A DNA stretch of 64,000 nucleotides from Siderastrea radians (Eukaryota > Cnidaria > Anthozoa > Scleractinia > Rhizangiidae). Positions within the stretch are counted from its first letter, which is position 1. Each line of letters opens with the position of its first letter. The stretch lies in the NCBI GenBank assembly GCA_964017195.1, contig OZ024900.1, forward strand, positions 26,000,429 through 26,064,428, read 5' to 3'. The position numbers and the translations under genes were made by a program. The notes below the pieces were generated by a model. That model ran no database searches and was not told where the DNA came from. It was given only the letters and a program-made list of their open reading frames with translations. This document shows positions 45,871-53,590 of this stretch, one piece after another.

Positions 45871-46914
45871 ATGTCGTCTTACGTTACTTTACCCAGTCAT
45901 TCAAACCGGGGTGAATTTCCCCACAACCAAGCCAATTCCTTCAAGATTCGTTTACCTCAACCGTTACGGTTACCCGGGGGTTCATGGCAAGTGGGGTTGA
46001 GTGCCATTTCCTTACCGGATACCCGCGTGAATTTGTACGAGTTGGTCAACAAAGACGGCTACGTCATGTCGACGTCCTGGGAGATCACCTATCCCAAACC
46101 CGATGGAAGCAGTGGGGAAATGAGAGCGCGCATAGGCACGACGCAAACCGTCATCCAAGACGTCCAAGATTTGGATTGGGTGGTGGATGGCGTGAGTTTC
46201 ATGAAAGCCACGATTGCCCACTTGGAACAACGACGCCACGAAACGGCGATTCAAGGAGGTCGGTTTACCAACGATCAAGGCAAACACACCTACGTCAAGT
46301 TCAAGTGGGAAGGCGAGGATCTGCTCATCGACAACACCCATGTCTGCCATTGTGGCAACAGCACACCTGCCCTTACCATCTACACCAAGTTAGCGCTCAA
46401 GATGGGGTGGTTACGTAAAATTGGCAGTGGGTTGACTTTGGGCCCGAACTTACAGCAAGAATTCCTGGGGGATCAAATACCCGACATGACCAAGAACGGG
46501 GCTTGGAACGATGTGAACGACGAACACAGCAAGCCTGTCTTTTGGGTAGTGCGTTCGTTTTTACCGGATTATTTACAATTGAGCATGAGTTGTCATTGGC
46601 GTTTCACCAACTTGAATGTGGCGTTTCGGGCGGTGGTGGGAGAGCCCACGCGATCGTTGCACGTGTACTCGGACGTGGCAGGCAGTACGATTGTGGGCAA
46701 TCGCGTGACCGATTTGTTGCGTGAAATCCAGTACAAGCGGCAAGGACGTGGCACCATGTACTTTGAACCGTTGCACATTCAATACCTACCTCTTCGTAAC
46801 GAAGTCGTGGAAATTATTCATGTTCAAGTAGCTGAAGCGATTGGTACCGGAGGAGACTTGGTCAAGTTTGGTGACGGCCATACCATTGTCACGTTGCACT
46901 TCAAAAAAGGATAA
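45871..46914 (+). CDS. Putative penton / minor capsid protein
   Basis: From ATG 45871 the product is 347 residues. It opens with TLPSHSNRGEFPHNQANSF-KIRLPQPL, a short Ser/Asn-rich head followed by a strand-rich layout (SWQVGLSAISLPDTRVNL). This arrangement is shared by a protein family common in invertebrate Polintons beside the major capsid gene. In Polintons the capsid is built from a double-jelly-roll hexon and a smaller penton-like protein, and this gene is the best candidate for the latter by size and position. The start lies 6 nt after the integrase stop. The upstream TTG in frame is rejected. The family is recognised; the structural role is inferred. Confidence 0.6.
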   Translation: MSSYVTLPSHSNRGEFPHNQANSFKIRLPQPLRLPGGSWQVGLSAISLPDTRVNLYELVNKDGYVMSTSWEITYPKPDGSSGEMRARIGTTQTVIQDVQDLDWVVDGVSFMKATIAHLEQRRHETAIQGGRFTNDQGKHTYVKFKWEGEDLLIDNTHVCHCGNSTPALTIYTKLALKMGWLRKIGSGLTLGPNLQQEFLGDQIPDMTKNGAWNDVNDEHSKPVFWVVRSFLPDYLQLSMSCHWRFTNLNVAFRAVVGEPTRSLHVYSDVAGSTIVGNRVTDLLREIQYKRQGRGTMYFEPLHIQYLPLRNEVVEIIHVQVAEAIGTGGDLVKFGDGHTIVTLHFKKG

Positions 46915-46945
46915 AAAAGGAGACTTTACAGAATTGCTTTTAATC

Positions 46946-47275
46946 ATGTCTGTTAAAAAGCGAAGAACGACCAAACGGAGGACGAAAGGGCCCAAAAAAC
47001 GAACCACCAAAAGATCAACAGTGCGAAGGGGACGGAGACAACATCCGCAACGAGTGCCCGTGCCAGATTTTGTTGTTGACGATCAAGTGGGTGAAGGAAT
47101 TGCAAGCGTGATAGCAGGACTTCCCAAAGCCGCTTGGAAAGGGTTGGAAAAGGGTTGCTTGGAAAGGGTTGGAAAAACTCGCCAAAAAGAATGCGAGAAA
47201 ATCTCATTTGAAACGTATGGAGGAGATTCGAAGTGGAAAACGAAAACGCTATGCAGGAGAATCTTTCACATGTAA
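46946..47275 (+). CDS. Basic core-like protein with frameshifted C-terminus
   Basis: From ATG 46946 the first 40 residues are almost wholly basic (VKKRRTTKRRTKGPKKR), as expected for a DNA-condensing core protein of adenovirus-like particles. After residue about 70 a 25-bp direct tandem duplication (47132-47156 repeated from 47157) shifts the frame and produces a Cys-containing tail unlike the rest. The alternative frame beyond the duplication stays open and Lys/Arg-rich to about 47285. I infer a damaged gene with a normal N-terminus. No homologue is claimed beyond composition and position. Confidence 0.6.
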   Translation: MSVKKRRTTKRRTKGPKKRTTKRSTVRRGRRQHPQRVPVPDFVVDDQVGEGIASVIAGLPKAAWKGLEKGCLERVGKTRQKECEKISFETYGGDSKWKTKTLCRRIFHM

Positions 47276-47286
47276 CATAATGTGAG

Positions 47287-47295
47287 TATAAAAAG
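47287..47295 (+). promoter_or_regulatory. TATA box for the 108-residue core gene
   Basis: TATAAAAAG lies 40 nt before the ATG at 47335 and just after the preceding gene, a compact promoter typical of such elements. Confidence 0.55.
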
Positions 47296-47334
47296 AGAAC
47301 ACCAGAGTGGAAAAACAATCATCACAAAAACAAC

Positions 47335-47661
47335 ATGCGGGGTGGAAGTTTGACACGTTTTCGTACAGACGAGGCCTATGGTCAAGAGGGGTCCGGCTTA
47401 TTGAAAGGCATCTTGCAGGGAGGCTTACAAGGTCTTATAAAAAGTCGTAACCCTTTAAAAGTACCAACAAACACTTTGAATGGTCTTGCAGCAGGATTGA
47501 AACGAGGTGTGAAACGAAAAGCCGAAGAAGCTCTGAAAAAGGAAATAAGTAAACGAGCCAAACAAGTGTTGAAACGAAAGGACGTTAATAAAGCCGTGAA
47601 AGTTGCTGCTGCTTTGTTTCCAAAACACGCCAAAAGAGCTCGAGACATTTTTGGTGTGTAA
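47335..47661 (+). CDS. Small amphipathic/basic virion-like protein with adenain-type cleavage motifs
   Basis: The 108-residue product begins MRGGSLT, has an amphipathic glycine-rich helix at about 18-36 (GSGLLKGILQGGLQG), then a Lys/Arg-rich helical half (GLKRGVKRKAEEALKKE). MRGG-S and LQGG-L both fit the (M/I/L)XGG-X consensus cut by adenovirus-type proteases, and such a protease is encoded at 49320. The amphipathic helix plus basic tail is reminiscent in layout of adenovirus internal capsid proteins. This is analogy, not demonstrated homology. A TATA box lies 40 nt upstream. Confidence 0.6.
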   Translation: MRGGSLTRFRTDEAYGQEGSGLLKGILQGGLQGLIKSRNPLKVPTNTLNGLAAGLKRGVKRKAEEALKKEISKRAKQVLKRKDVNKAVKVAAALFPKHAKRARDIFGV

Positions 47662-47663
47662 AA

Positions 47664-47921
47664 ATGCAACCGATTCCTTCGAGGGTTCGACGCGTTCGAA
47701 GTGAAAGAGGACTGCCTCAACGTGGTGGATTTGTACCATTGTGGAAAATTTTGAAAATGCCTCGACAGCGAGGGGGATGGATAAGTCAAGACGTAAGTCG
47801 ACCTCCTGGCTACGACTTCTCAAGATTGCTCGCACGGGGAAAGTATAAAAACCGTTCCCAACGTAGAAGAGGTACTAGTAGTCAACGAAAAAGACCGAGA
47901 AGAAGAAGACAACGGCGCTGA
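47664..47921 (+). CDS. Arg-rich core-like protein
   Basis: The 85-residue product is Arg-rich at both ends (RVRRVRSERG, QRKRPRRRRQRR) with a central PPGYDFSRLLARGKY motif. Composition suggests DNA packaging. It starts 2 nt after the previous stop and ends 4 nt before the major capsid ATG, so it is probably co-transcribed. RGG-W and RGG-F sites could be processed, but they do not fit the protease consensus well. Family not recognised beyond core-protein character. Confidence 0.6.
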   Translation: MQPIPSRVRRVRSERGLPQRGGFVPLWKILKMPRQRGGWISQDVSRPPGYDFSRLLARGKYKNRSQRRRGTSSQRKRPRRRRQRR

Positions 47922-47925
47922 AAAA

Positions 47926-49314
47926 ATGACTGAAAATACCATAGCGACTCACAACATGTCTGAGGGAACGACGAATGGTGCTCTCAATCTGTTCAAGGTT
48001 CCAAAAACAGACATCAGTACGGTTGCCTATCGAATGGTTACCATTCAACCAACGACGACAGGCATTAACCCCATGGAATTTGTCATTCCTGGGTTGGATG
48101 GTTTTACCGATTTGGGAAGGAGTTACTTCACCATGGAATTGGCATTGAAAAAAGACGATGGGGGAAATTTGGTTGCTGCTGAAAAATTGTGGCCTGCCAA
48201 CAATTTGGCCCACACCATTATCAAACAAATCGATTTGCACTTGAATGGAACTTTGATCAGCCCACAATCGGACACGTACCACTACAAGGCTTACTTTGAA
48301 TCTCTTCTCAACTTTGACCGAGCCGATGGTAAAACCATCTTGAGACCAAGTGGATGGTACAATGCATTGGATTCTCCCCCCGAGTGGACAGCCAACAACA
48401 CCAACAAGACAGGACCTCATCAACATTACACTGAGTTGCCCCAGAATCAGAAAAACACTCTGGATGCCATGATTGCTGAAACTGCTGAGTATGCTGGAGG
48501 AAGGACAAGATCTTTGGTTTTCAAACCGCATTTGGAAGTCTTTCACACTGGCAAAGTGTTGGTGCCTGGAGTGGAAATAAAAATGAAATTTCATTTCAAT
48601 AGCCCCAATCTCTTCATGAATGGAGTTGGTTTGGCAGTGCGTTTGAATGAAGCTGATATCAAAATTCGGTTTCACATGTGTCAACTGAGGTTGAATGAAA
48701 CCGTTTTCATGAATCTGAGTGCCAAGAGGGAAGACGGTGAAGTTGCTGTTTATCCCACTGTTCGTAGTGAAATCAGAACCTTCAGCATGGATGGGGCCCT
48801 GACTCGCTTTGACATACCTAACCTGTTTCAAAACCGAGTGCCTGACAGAATGATTGTTGGTCTAGTGGACAGCCGTGCGTTCAATGGAGCAGTCACCCGA
48901 GATCCCTTCTGCTTTCAGAAATTTCAGTTGACTTCCATCAAGCAGATTGTGAAAGGGGAAGAATATCCCTATGAAACCCTCCAGCTGGTGGGCAACAACT
49001 CCTCCAAAGATCTGTTGGGATACTTTAGATTTCTGCTAGCCAGTGGTGTTGTGTGTAAAATGAAAGGAAACATGGTCGAACAAGATGACTGGGGGCAAGG
49101 CAAAGGATGCACTCTGTTCATGTTTGACAATGTAGCCAGTGGTTGTGCCGACAGTGCCAATCTCAACCCCAGACAAAGTGGAGACCTTCAACTGAAGCTC
49201 GAATTCCGAGCAGCACCAGGCAGCAATATAACTGTAATTGTCTACGGAGAATTTGAGAATCTCATTGAGATCGACAAGAACGGAGCTGTGCTGTACGACA
49301 TCTACATACACTAA
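47926..49314 (+). CDS. MCP: Major capsid protein, double-jelly-roll hexon type
   Basis: The 462-residue product belongs to the Polinton major capsid family, widely annotated in invertebrate genomes as an uncharacterised F54H12.2-like protein. Landmarks are LNLFKVPKTDIS near the start, MEFVIPGL, the conserved IKQIDLHLNGTLISPQSD-YHYKAYFESLL block at about 105-125, and FKPHLEVFHTGKVLVPGVEIKM in the middle. In the family two jelly-roll domains form trimeric hexons. The length is near the family norm and the frame is intact. It sits between the core-like proteins and the maturation protease. Confidence 0.9.
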   Translation: MTENTIATHNMSEGTTNGALNLFKVPKTDISTVAYRMVTIQPTTTGINPMEFVIPGLDGFTDLGRSYFTMELALKKDDGGNLVAAEKLWPANNLAHTIIKQIDLHLNGTLISPQSDTYHYKAYFESLLNFDRADGKTILRPSGWYNALDSPPEWTANNTNKTGPHQHYTELPQNQKNTLDAMIAETAEYAGGRTRSLVFKPHLEVFHTGKVLVPGVEIKMKFHFNSPNLFMNGVGLAVRLNEADIKIRFHMCQLRLNETVFMNLSAKREDGEVAVYPTVRSEIRTFSMDGALTRFDIPNLFQNRVPDRMIVGLVDSRAFNGAVTRDPFCFQKFQLTSIKQIVKGEEYPYETLQLVGNNSSKDLLGYFRFLLASGVVCKMKGNMVEQDDWGQGKGCTLFMFDNVASGCADSANLNPRQSGDLQLKLEFRAAPGSNITVIVYGEFENLIEIDKNGAVLYDIYIH

Positions 49315-49319
49315 AAAAG

Positions 49320-49895
49320 ATGGAGCATGTTGCCTTGACCGACCAACAGTTAACTTACTTGGCAAGAGAAGACCCAAAGTTGAAACCAAAGTTTTATGGT
49401 GTGGTGCCCTGTGATGGTTTACCCAAGTCGCCCGTCAAAGACATGACGAGACCCCAGGGCTATATTGTGAACACAGACCCTCACGACCAGCCCGGTCAGC
49501 ACTGGATTGCTTTGTGGACTCAAGGAAATGTGTGTGAAGTGATGGACAGTTACGCCCTACCCTTGGACTTTTACCATCAAGCCGCTCCCTTGAAAGACTG
49601 GGTGATGAAACATTGGAAGTACGTGGTGAGCAATGGAAGGTCCCTTCAAGGAATTCACAGTAAAGCTTGTGGACATTACGCCTTGATGTATTTGAAGTGT
49701 CGCGCTCATGACATGAACTTGCAAGATTTTACAAACAATTTTTCAACATATGATAGAGTAAACAATGATCACGAAGTAGGACAAATGATCAAAGAGCTAA
49801 TTACTAATCAAGATGAAAAAGGGTGGGAAAAAGTGTGTTGTTGCACTCATCTTCAAACTTGTCAATCACCACATGATCAAATGATTACTACTTAA
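49320..49895 (+). CDS. PRO: Adenain-like cysteine protease (C5/C48 type)
   Basis: The 191-residue product shows the adenovirus-protease order His-Asp-Gln-Cys: H61 (GQHWIAL), D76 (EVMDSYAL), Q110 (RSLQGIHS) and C117 (KACGHYALMYL). In adenoviruses and Polintons this enzyme cuts virion precursors during maturation. The C-terminus has extra cysteines (VCCCTHLQTC). Its ATG is 5 nt after the major capsid stop. All four active-site positions are filled. Confidence 0.92.
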   Translation: MEHVALTDQQLTYLAREDPKLKPKFYGVVPCDGLPKSPVKDMTRPQGYIVNTDPHDQPGQHWIALWTQGNVCEVMDSYALPLDFYHQAAPLKDWVMKHWKYVVSNGRSLQGIHSKACGHYALMYLKCRAHDMNLQDFTNNFSTYDRVNNDHEVGQMIKELITNQDEKGWEKVCCCTHLQTCQSPHDQMITT

Positions 49896-49941
49896 ATAAA
49901 AGAGTGAAATGTGAAAAAACTTGAGTCATTCTTGAGTCATC

Positions 49942-50616
49942 ATGCAGAGGTGCAAACCATTTCGTTTTCACACCCCTTCTTCAATTTTGGTAGTGGGACC
50001 TTCGGGATGTGGTAAAACCGTGTTTACACAAAAACTCCTTTTGGAGAACTCGGATTTGTTTGAAACACCCCCATCTCAAGTTCATTATTGCTACGGTGCA
50101 TGGCAAGATGGGTTTCGACCCATGAAAGATGAAGGTGTTGTTTTTCACGAGGGGATTCCAGACCACCAGGAATTAGCGAAATGGCTCCCAAAGGGAAGAG
50201 GTGTTTTGGTGTTAGACGATTTAATGGATGAAGGAAGTGGCGACAAGCGTGTTTTGGATCTCTTCACCAAACATTCCCATCATCAAAACATTACAGTGCT
50301 GTATTTGTGTCAGGACATGTTTCCCGTAGGGAAATATGCCAAAAGCATTTCCCGCAATGCTCATTACATCGTGGCATTCAAAAACCCCCGGGATCAATTG
50401 GGTGTACGAAATGTCTTGTTGCAATCGTTTCCCTCCGATTGGAAAGACTGTTTGGAAACCTTTCACATGGCAACATCCCGCCCTTTTGGGTACTTGGTTT
50501 TGGATTTGCACCCGGCCTCGTCGGATGAATTTAGGTTGTGGAGCAATCTGTTAAAAGGAGAGGGTTGGACAAGGAGTTATCACAAACAACCAAATGAAGT
50601 CACCGAGAAGAAGTAA
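49942..50616 (+). CDS. ATP: FtsK/HerA-type genome-packaging ATPase
   Basis: The 224-residue product has a Walker A GPSGCGKT at 19-26, a Walker B VLVLDDL at about 88-94, and SISRNAHYIVAFKNPRDQLG downstream, as in the packaging ATPases of Polintons and poxvirus A32. It would pump the genome into capsids. The frame is intact and of family-typical length. The next gene starts inside its last codons in another frame. Confidence 0.92.
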   Translation: MQRCKPFRFHTPSSILVVGPSGCGKTVFTQKLLLENSDLFETPPSQVHYCYGAWQDGFRPMKDEGVVFHEGIPDHQELAKWLPKGRGVLVLDDLMDEGSGDKRVLDLFTKHSHHQNITVLYLCQDMFPVGKYAKSISRNAHYIVAFKNPRDQLGVRNVLLQSFPSDWKDCLETFHMATSRPFGYLVLDLHPASSDEFRLWSNLLKGEGWTRSYHKQPNEVTEKK

Positions 50617-50950
50617 GAGACTGCGAGAAGGTACCCCCGACTTGGGCTGGATGTGCTTTGAAAAACTGATAGGGGATCATCTCAATGGAATGAGTATGGA
50701 GGACATGGATTTTGAAAAGATGAGAGAGGTATATAAATTAGCTCGTTTGAGAAAAGGACAAAAAATTCGACAACTTGTTAGAGAGTACAACGAGACTTAT
50801 TTTCGTGAATTGATACAAACTCTGCAAGAGGAAGCATGTCGTCTGATGATGGATCCCGACGTCGTAGACAAGCTTTTCAAGGTGCCGTATCACCTGCGGG
50901 GGTCGGCACGTCGGTCTCTAATCAAGTATCTCCTGACACACTTCAATTAA
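50594..50950 (+). CDS. Unknown small helical protein
   Basis: The 118-residue product begins MKSPRRSKRLREG, with a basic head, then continuous amphipathic helix (FEKMREVYKLARLRKGQK, LIQTLQEEACRLMM). It overlaps the ATPase end by 23 nt and the following gene by 115 nt, both in other frames. No family recognised. Good codon continuity and neighbour overlap support it as real. Confidence 0.55.
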   Translation: MKSPRRSKRLREGTPDLGWMCFEKLIGDHLNGMSMEDMDFEKMREVYKLARLRKGQKIRQLVREYNETYFRELIQTLQEEACRLMMDPDVVDKLFKVPYHLRGSARRSLIKYLLTHFN

Positions 50951-51543
50951 GTACATACCCAATTGATCAAGCTTTTGCAAACATGGGAATTGCTGACATG
51001 AGAGCTTATTTGGATGCATTACCCCCTCCTAATTCTCTTTTGGCACCAACTGGAATTGGGAGTCGCGCGTCTAATCCCCCAGTAAGTAGTGGTGCACGAA
51101 CCCCTGCGAGTCACATAAGTGTACCCTCGGCGGGTGGATCGCGAGACGCGACGGGTGTAGGGAGTGTGAATAGAAACAACCGAAGTCGAAGTAGGATTCA
51201 AAGTCGAAGTCGCAGCAGTACTCCTCGTGCAAGAGTACCAGGAGCCCGGAGAGGTCGTGCAAGACGAGGTCATGGACCACGCGTAAGGGGAGGTTTGACA
51301 GGAAGACCGTTGCACTCTTCACCAATTTCACCCCGAAGTCAAAACTCAACACCATCGTATCACCCGAGAAATTTGAATCAGGCTGATTTACAGCGCCGTT
51401 TGCAGATGTTAATGCAAGACCAAGAACAATTAGCACAGGGGAGAGAAATCAAAAACATCACCATGACCAATAGTATAGTGACAAGTTATAAACAGGGCGG
51501 TAGTCCTTCGGTGCAAACCAATTCATCTCGACTTTCGACGTGA
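50836..51543 (+). CDS. Arg/Ser-rich protein with C-terminal coil
   Basis: The 235-residue product has a disordered Ser/Pro/Gly-rich N-terminal half, an Arg/Ser block at about 115-155 (SRSRIQSRSRSS, RGRARRGHG), and a short coiled-coil-like tail (LQRRLQMLMQDQEQLAQ) followed by a polar end. The composition resembles nucleic-acid-binding or virion-internal proteins. It overlaps the previous gene by 115 nt. The next frame begins at its stop. Not assigned to a family. Confidence 0.55.
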   Translation: MSSDDGSRRRRQAFQGAVSPAGVGTSVSNQVSPDTLQLSTYPIDQAFANMGIADMRAYLDALPPPNSLLAPTGIGSRASNPPVSSGARTPASHISVPSAGGSRDATGVGSVNRNNRSRSRIQSRSRSSTPRARVPGARRGRARRGHGPRVRGGLTGRPLHSSPISPRSQNSTPSYHPRNLNQADLQRRLQMLMQDQEQLAQGREIKNITMTNSIVTSYKQGGSPSVQTNSSRLST

Positions 51544-51551
51544 ACAGCAAA

Positions 51552-52259
51552 ATGAGTTCCAAGGAGCAACTTGTAGTGTCTCTGGTAAACGACCCACAGT
51601 CAACTTACAATGCCTCCAAACTGGAACCAGAACTATTGCAACGCATGGACTCGTTGTATGCTTTCTACCACAAACAATGGTGGTGTTACAAAAATATGTT
51701 GAATCATTTCAAATGTCGCAATGCTCTGTTCAACGGGTTGGCCTTGTTGCTGGTGGCCATTGGAGCGATCGTGGGTCCCGTTCTGGAAAACGTCATACTG
51801 GTGACTTGTTTGGCTGCGGTTGGAACTGTTGTCAAAGGATGGAATGATTTCAAAAACTATCGTTTCAAAGAAGAGATGAGTCGATTTGCCTTCACCACCT
51901 ATGCCAAAACTTTGATCGAGTTGCGTACGTTTGTGCGTGGTTTGCCACCAGAGGGTTTGGAAGGGTTTTTAGTCAAGATGCAAACCTTGGATGACACTAT
52001 CATCGACTTTACACCCCCCTTGCCTAAACATTGTGTACAGAAGTATCTTCGTTTACATCGGTATCGATCAGTGAGCGGACAATGCTACGTTGACGGGCGA
52101 TCTAGACCCTTGATGTCCAAAAGTCATTGGGAGGAAAAGGATAAAAAAAAGTGCTCCCATCCACCACTGCCACTTTCTACACCATGGTCGTCCGACGGGG
52201 CAAACAAAAAAGAGGAAAAAGAAGAAAAGGAAGAAGGGTACAAAGAGGTGGTGCTCTGA
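51552..52259 (+). CDS. Two-transmembrane protein resembling SLATT effectors
   Basis: From ATG 51552 the product is 235 residues. A leading helix with aromatic residues (YAFYHKQWWCYKN) is followed by two transmembrane segments at about 57-76 and 80-96 with a very short turn, then W-NDFKNYR and a long cytoplasmic-type helix. This is the layout of the SLATT family, pore-forming partners of SLOG and SMODS proteins in prokaryotic conflict systems. The C-terminal 60 residues are Lys/Glu-rich and overlap the next gene. It could also be an unrelated viral membrane protein; the SLATT link is topology-based and needs a profile search. Confidence 0.5.
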   Translation: MSSKEQLVVSLVNDPQSTYNASKLEPELLQRMDSLYAFYHKQWWCYKNMLNHFKCRNALFNGLALLLVAIGAIVGPVLENVILVTCLAAVGTVVKGWNDFKNYRFKEEMSRFAFTTYAKTLIELRTFVRGLPPEGLEGFLVKMQTLDDTIIDFTPPLPKHCVQKYLRLHRYRSVSGQCYVDGRSRPLMSKSHWEEKDKKKCSHPPLPLSTPWSSDGANKKEEKEEKEEGYKEVVL

Positions 52260-52429
52260 TTCGACGCAAACCCCGAACAGTGGACAAAATTGCTGAGGGA
52301 ATTAGCATGTTTCTAGCCGGACCGGCTCCTACGTTTGCCACAGCCTTTGGCAAATTGGGATCCCAAGCTTTAAAAGGCATCACTGACAATGTCAAATTTT
52401 ACAAACGCCGAAAGCGTGGGAAACGATGA
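52184..52429 (+). CDS. Small basic protein with hydrophobic centre
   Basis: From ATG 52184 the product is 81 residues: an Arg/Lys-rich start (RRGKQKRGKRRKGRR), a mildly hydrophobic middle (ISMFLAGPAPTFATAFG) and a basic end (FYKRRKRGKR). It overlaps the 3' end of the two-transmembrane gene by 76 nt and its stop overlaps the next ATG (ATGA). Function unknown; a core or scaffold role is possible. Confidence 0.5.
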   Translation: MVVRRGKQKRGKRRKGRRVQRGGALIRRKPRTVDKIAEGISMFLAGPAPTFATAFGKLGSQALKGITDNVKFYKRRKRGKR

Positions 52430-52743
52430 AATGCGTTAAGCGCCACTTGCCATTTTTGAAGTCCATATTACAAGAAGCCAATCGTTTGAAACGTCAAGAT
52501 CTTTTGAAACATGCCAATGCAGATCAAATCAACGCCTTGAGCGAGGTGGTTTTGAACTTACTGAAAAACAAGATTCCCATCACACCACCCATCATGGCCA
52601 AACTACGACCTCATAAAAGCACCTTGAGAGAAGTTGGACGACGTAAAAATTCAGTCAAAAGACGACGAGAGTTATTGATAGGTCAACAAGGGAGCGGATT
52701 GTTTCGGGGTCTCAACGACGTACTATGCCAATGTACCAAATGA
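52426..52743 (+). CDS. Conserved small Polinton protein
   Basis: The 105-residue product has a helical N-terminal half (LPFLKSILQEANRLKRQDLLKHA), then INALSEVVLNLLKNKIPI, KLRPHKSTLREV and a basic end with GQQGSGLF. I recognise this pattern as a small protein common in animal Polintons near the capsid genes, with no agreed function. ILQEA and GQQGS resemble but do not strictly match protease sites. It begins with an ATGA overlap and ends overlapping the next ATG by 19 nt. Confidence 0.6.
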   Translation: MKCVKRHLPFLKSILQEANRLKRQDLLKHANADQINALSEVVLNLLKNKIPITPPIMAKLRPHKSTLREVGRRKNSVKRRRELLIGQQGSGLFRGLNDVLCQCTK

Positions 52744-52958
52744 ATCTAGTTACTTGGGTGAAATTGTTGCAAGACGCGAACCGGGAGTCATCGAAATGGG
52801 AAGAGAATTCGTGGTATTGGAAACATAAATATGAAGAGCTGTATCGCGAATACATGTGCATTCTGGTATCTCAACTGTGCGAAAGCTGTCGTGAAATAGA
52901 AGACGGAGAACTTTGTTCAAAGTGCCGAGAACTACCGGGATGGAAGAAGTCTACATGA
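52725..52958 (+). CDS. Small zinc-ribbon-like protein
   Basis: The 77-residue product has an aromatic helix (WEENSWYWKHKYEELYREY) and then CESC-x8-CSKC, two CxxC pairs suitable for one zinc ion. It overlaps neighbours on both sides in other frames. The family is not recognised. Confidence 0.5.
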   Translation: MPMYQMNLVTWVKLLQDANRESSKWEENSWYWKHKYEELYREYMCILVSQLCESCREIEDGELCSKCRELPGWKKST

Positions 52959-53584
52959 TTCCTAAAAATGAAATGGATAAATTAATCCAATACTACAAGG
53001 GAGAATTGACTGAAAATGCTCAGTTGACAAAAGCAGCCAAGTTGGCCGCGGAAAAACACGTGTTGTTGAATTCTGGGTTACCTCCACCTATTATCAATGC
53101 CAAAACGAAACCATTGAGTCAAGAGCTGATGAAGCTTACCAAACGCATTCGTCAATTTCCCGGTGGAGTTGGACCCGGTGGTCAAGGTGGGATTCCTGGT
53201 GAAGACGAGGAAGAAGGCGATTTGGTAACAGGGCCTGTTGAACAATGGCTAAAGCAAATGATAAAAGGAACCCCCTCAACACCCAAACCCACAATTGCTT
53301 CACCGTCTAAAAAAGGCAAAGCTGCTTCAACAAGCCGAATTCCTGTTAGAGTAAAAGCGGAGGGCATTCAAAAAAGGTTATCCGATATTCGGGAAAGACG
53401 AAAAGCTTTGCTGGAATCCATTGACAACATTGGAAAAGGCAAGGGTAAAGGCAAAGGCAAAGGCAGAGGCAAAGGCAAAGGACCTAGTAGAGAACTTGAA
53501 AAGTTGAAACCCTTACCAGATTGGGAAGATTGGGCCAAAGGCAAAAAGTTGAGGCGCAAGTTGGATTACGACGATAGTGATTAA
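52940..53584 (+). CDS. Virion-like protein with Gly/Lys repeat
   Basis: From ATG 52940 (MEEVYMIPKNEMDKL) the product is 214 residues. The first 90 are helical (YYKGELTENAQL, KLAAEKHVLL), then a Gly-rich acidic linker, a Pro/Ser/Lys segment, and a GKGKGKGK tract near 165-180. The VYMIP opening followed by a YYKGEL helix is a pattern I associate with proteins near Polinton capsid genes; the role is unknown. The Lys-Gly tract corresponds to a purine-rich 6-bp microsatellite at 53430-53485. Confidence 0.55.
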   Translation: MEEVYMIPKNEMDKLIQYYKGELTENAQLTKAAKLAAEKHVLLNSGLPPPIINAKTKPLSQELMKLTKRIRQFPGGVGPGGQGGIPGEDEEEGDLVTGPVEQWLKQMIKGTPSTPKPTIASPSKKGKAASTSRIPVRVKAEGIQKRLSDIRERRKALLESIDNIGKGKGKGKGKGRGKGKGPSRELEKLKPLPDWEDWAKGKKLRRKLDYDDSD

Positions 53585-53590
53585 AAAAAC

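Noticed and set aside
47875..48831. 318-residue minus-strand frame opposite the major capsid gene
   Set aside because: It is the antisense shadow of a clearly recognised capsid gene.
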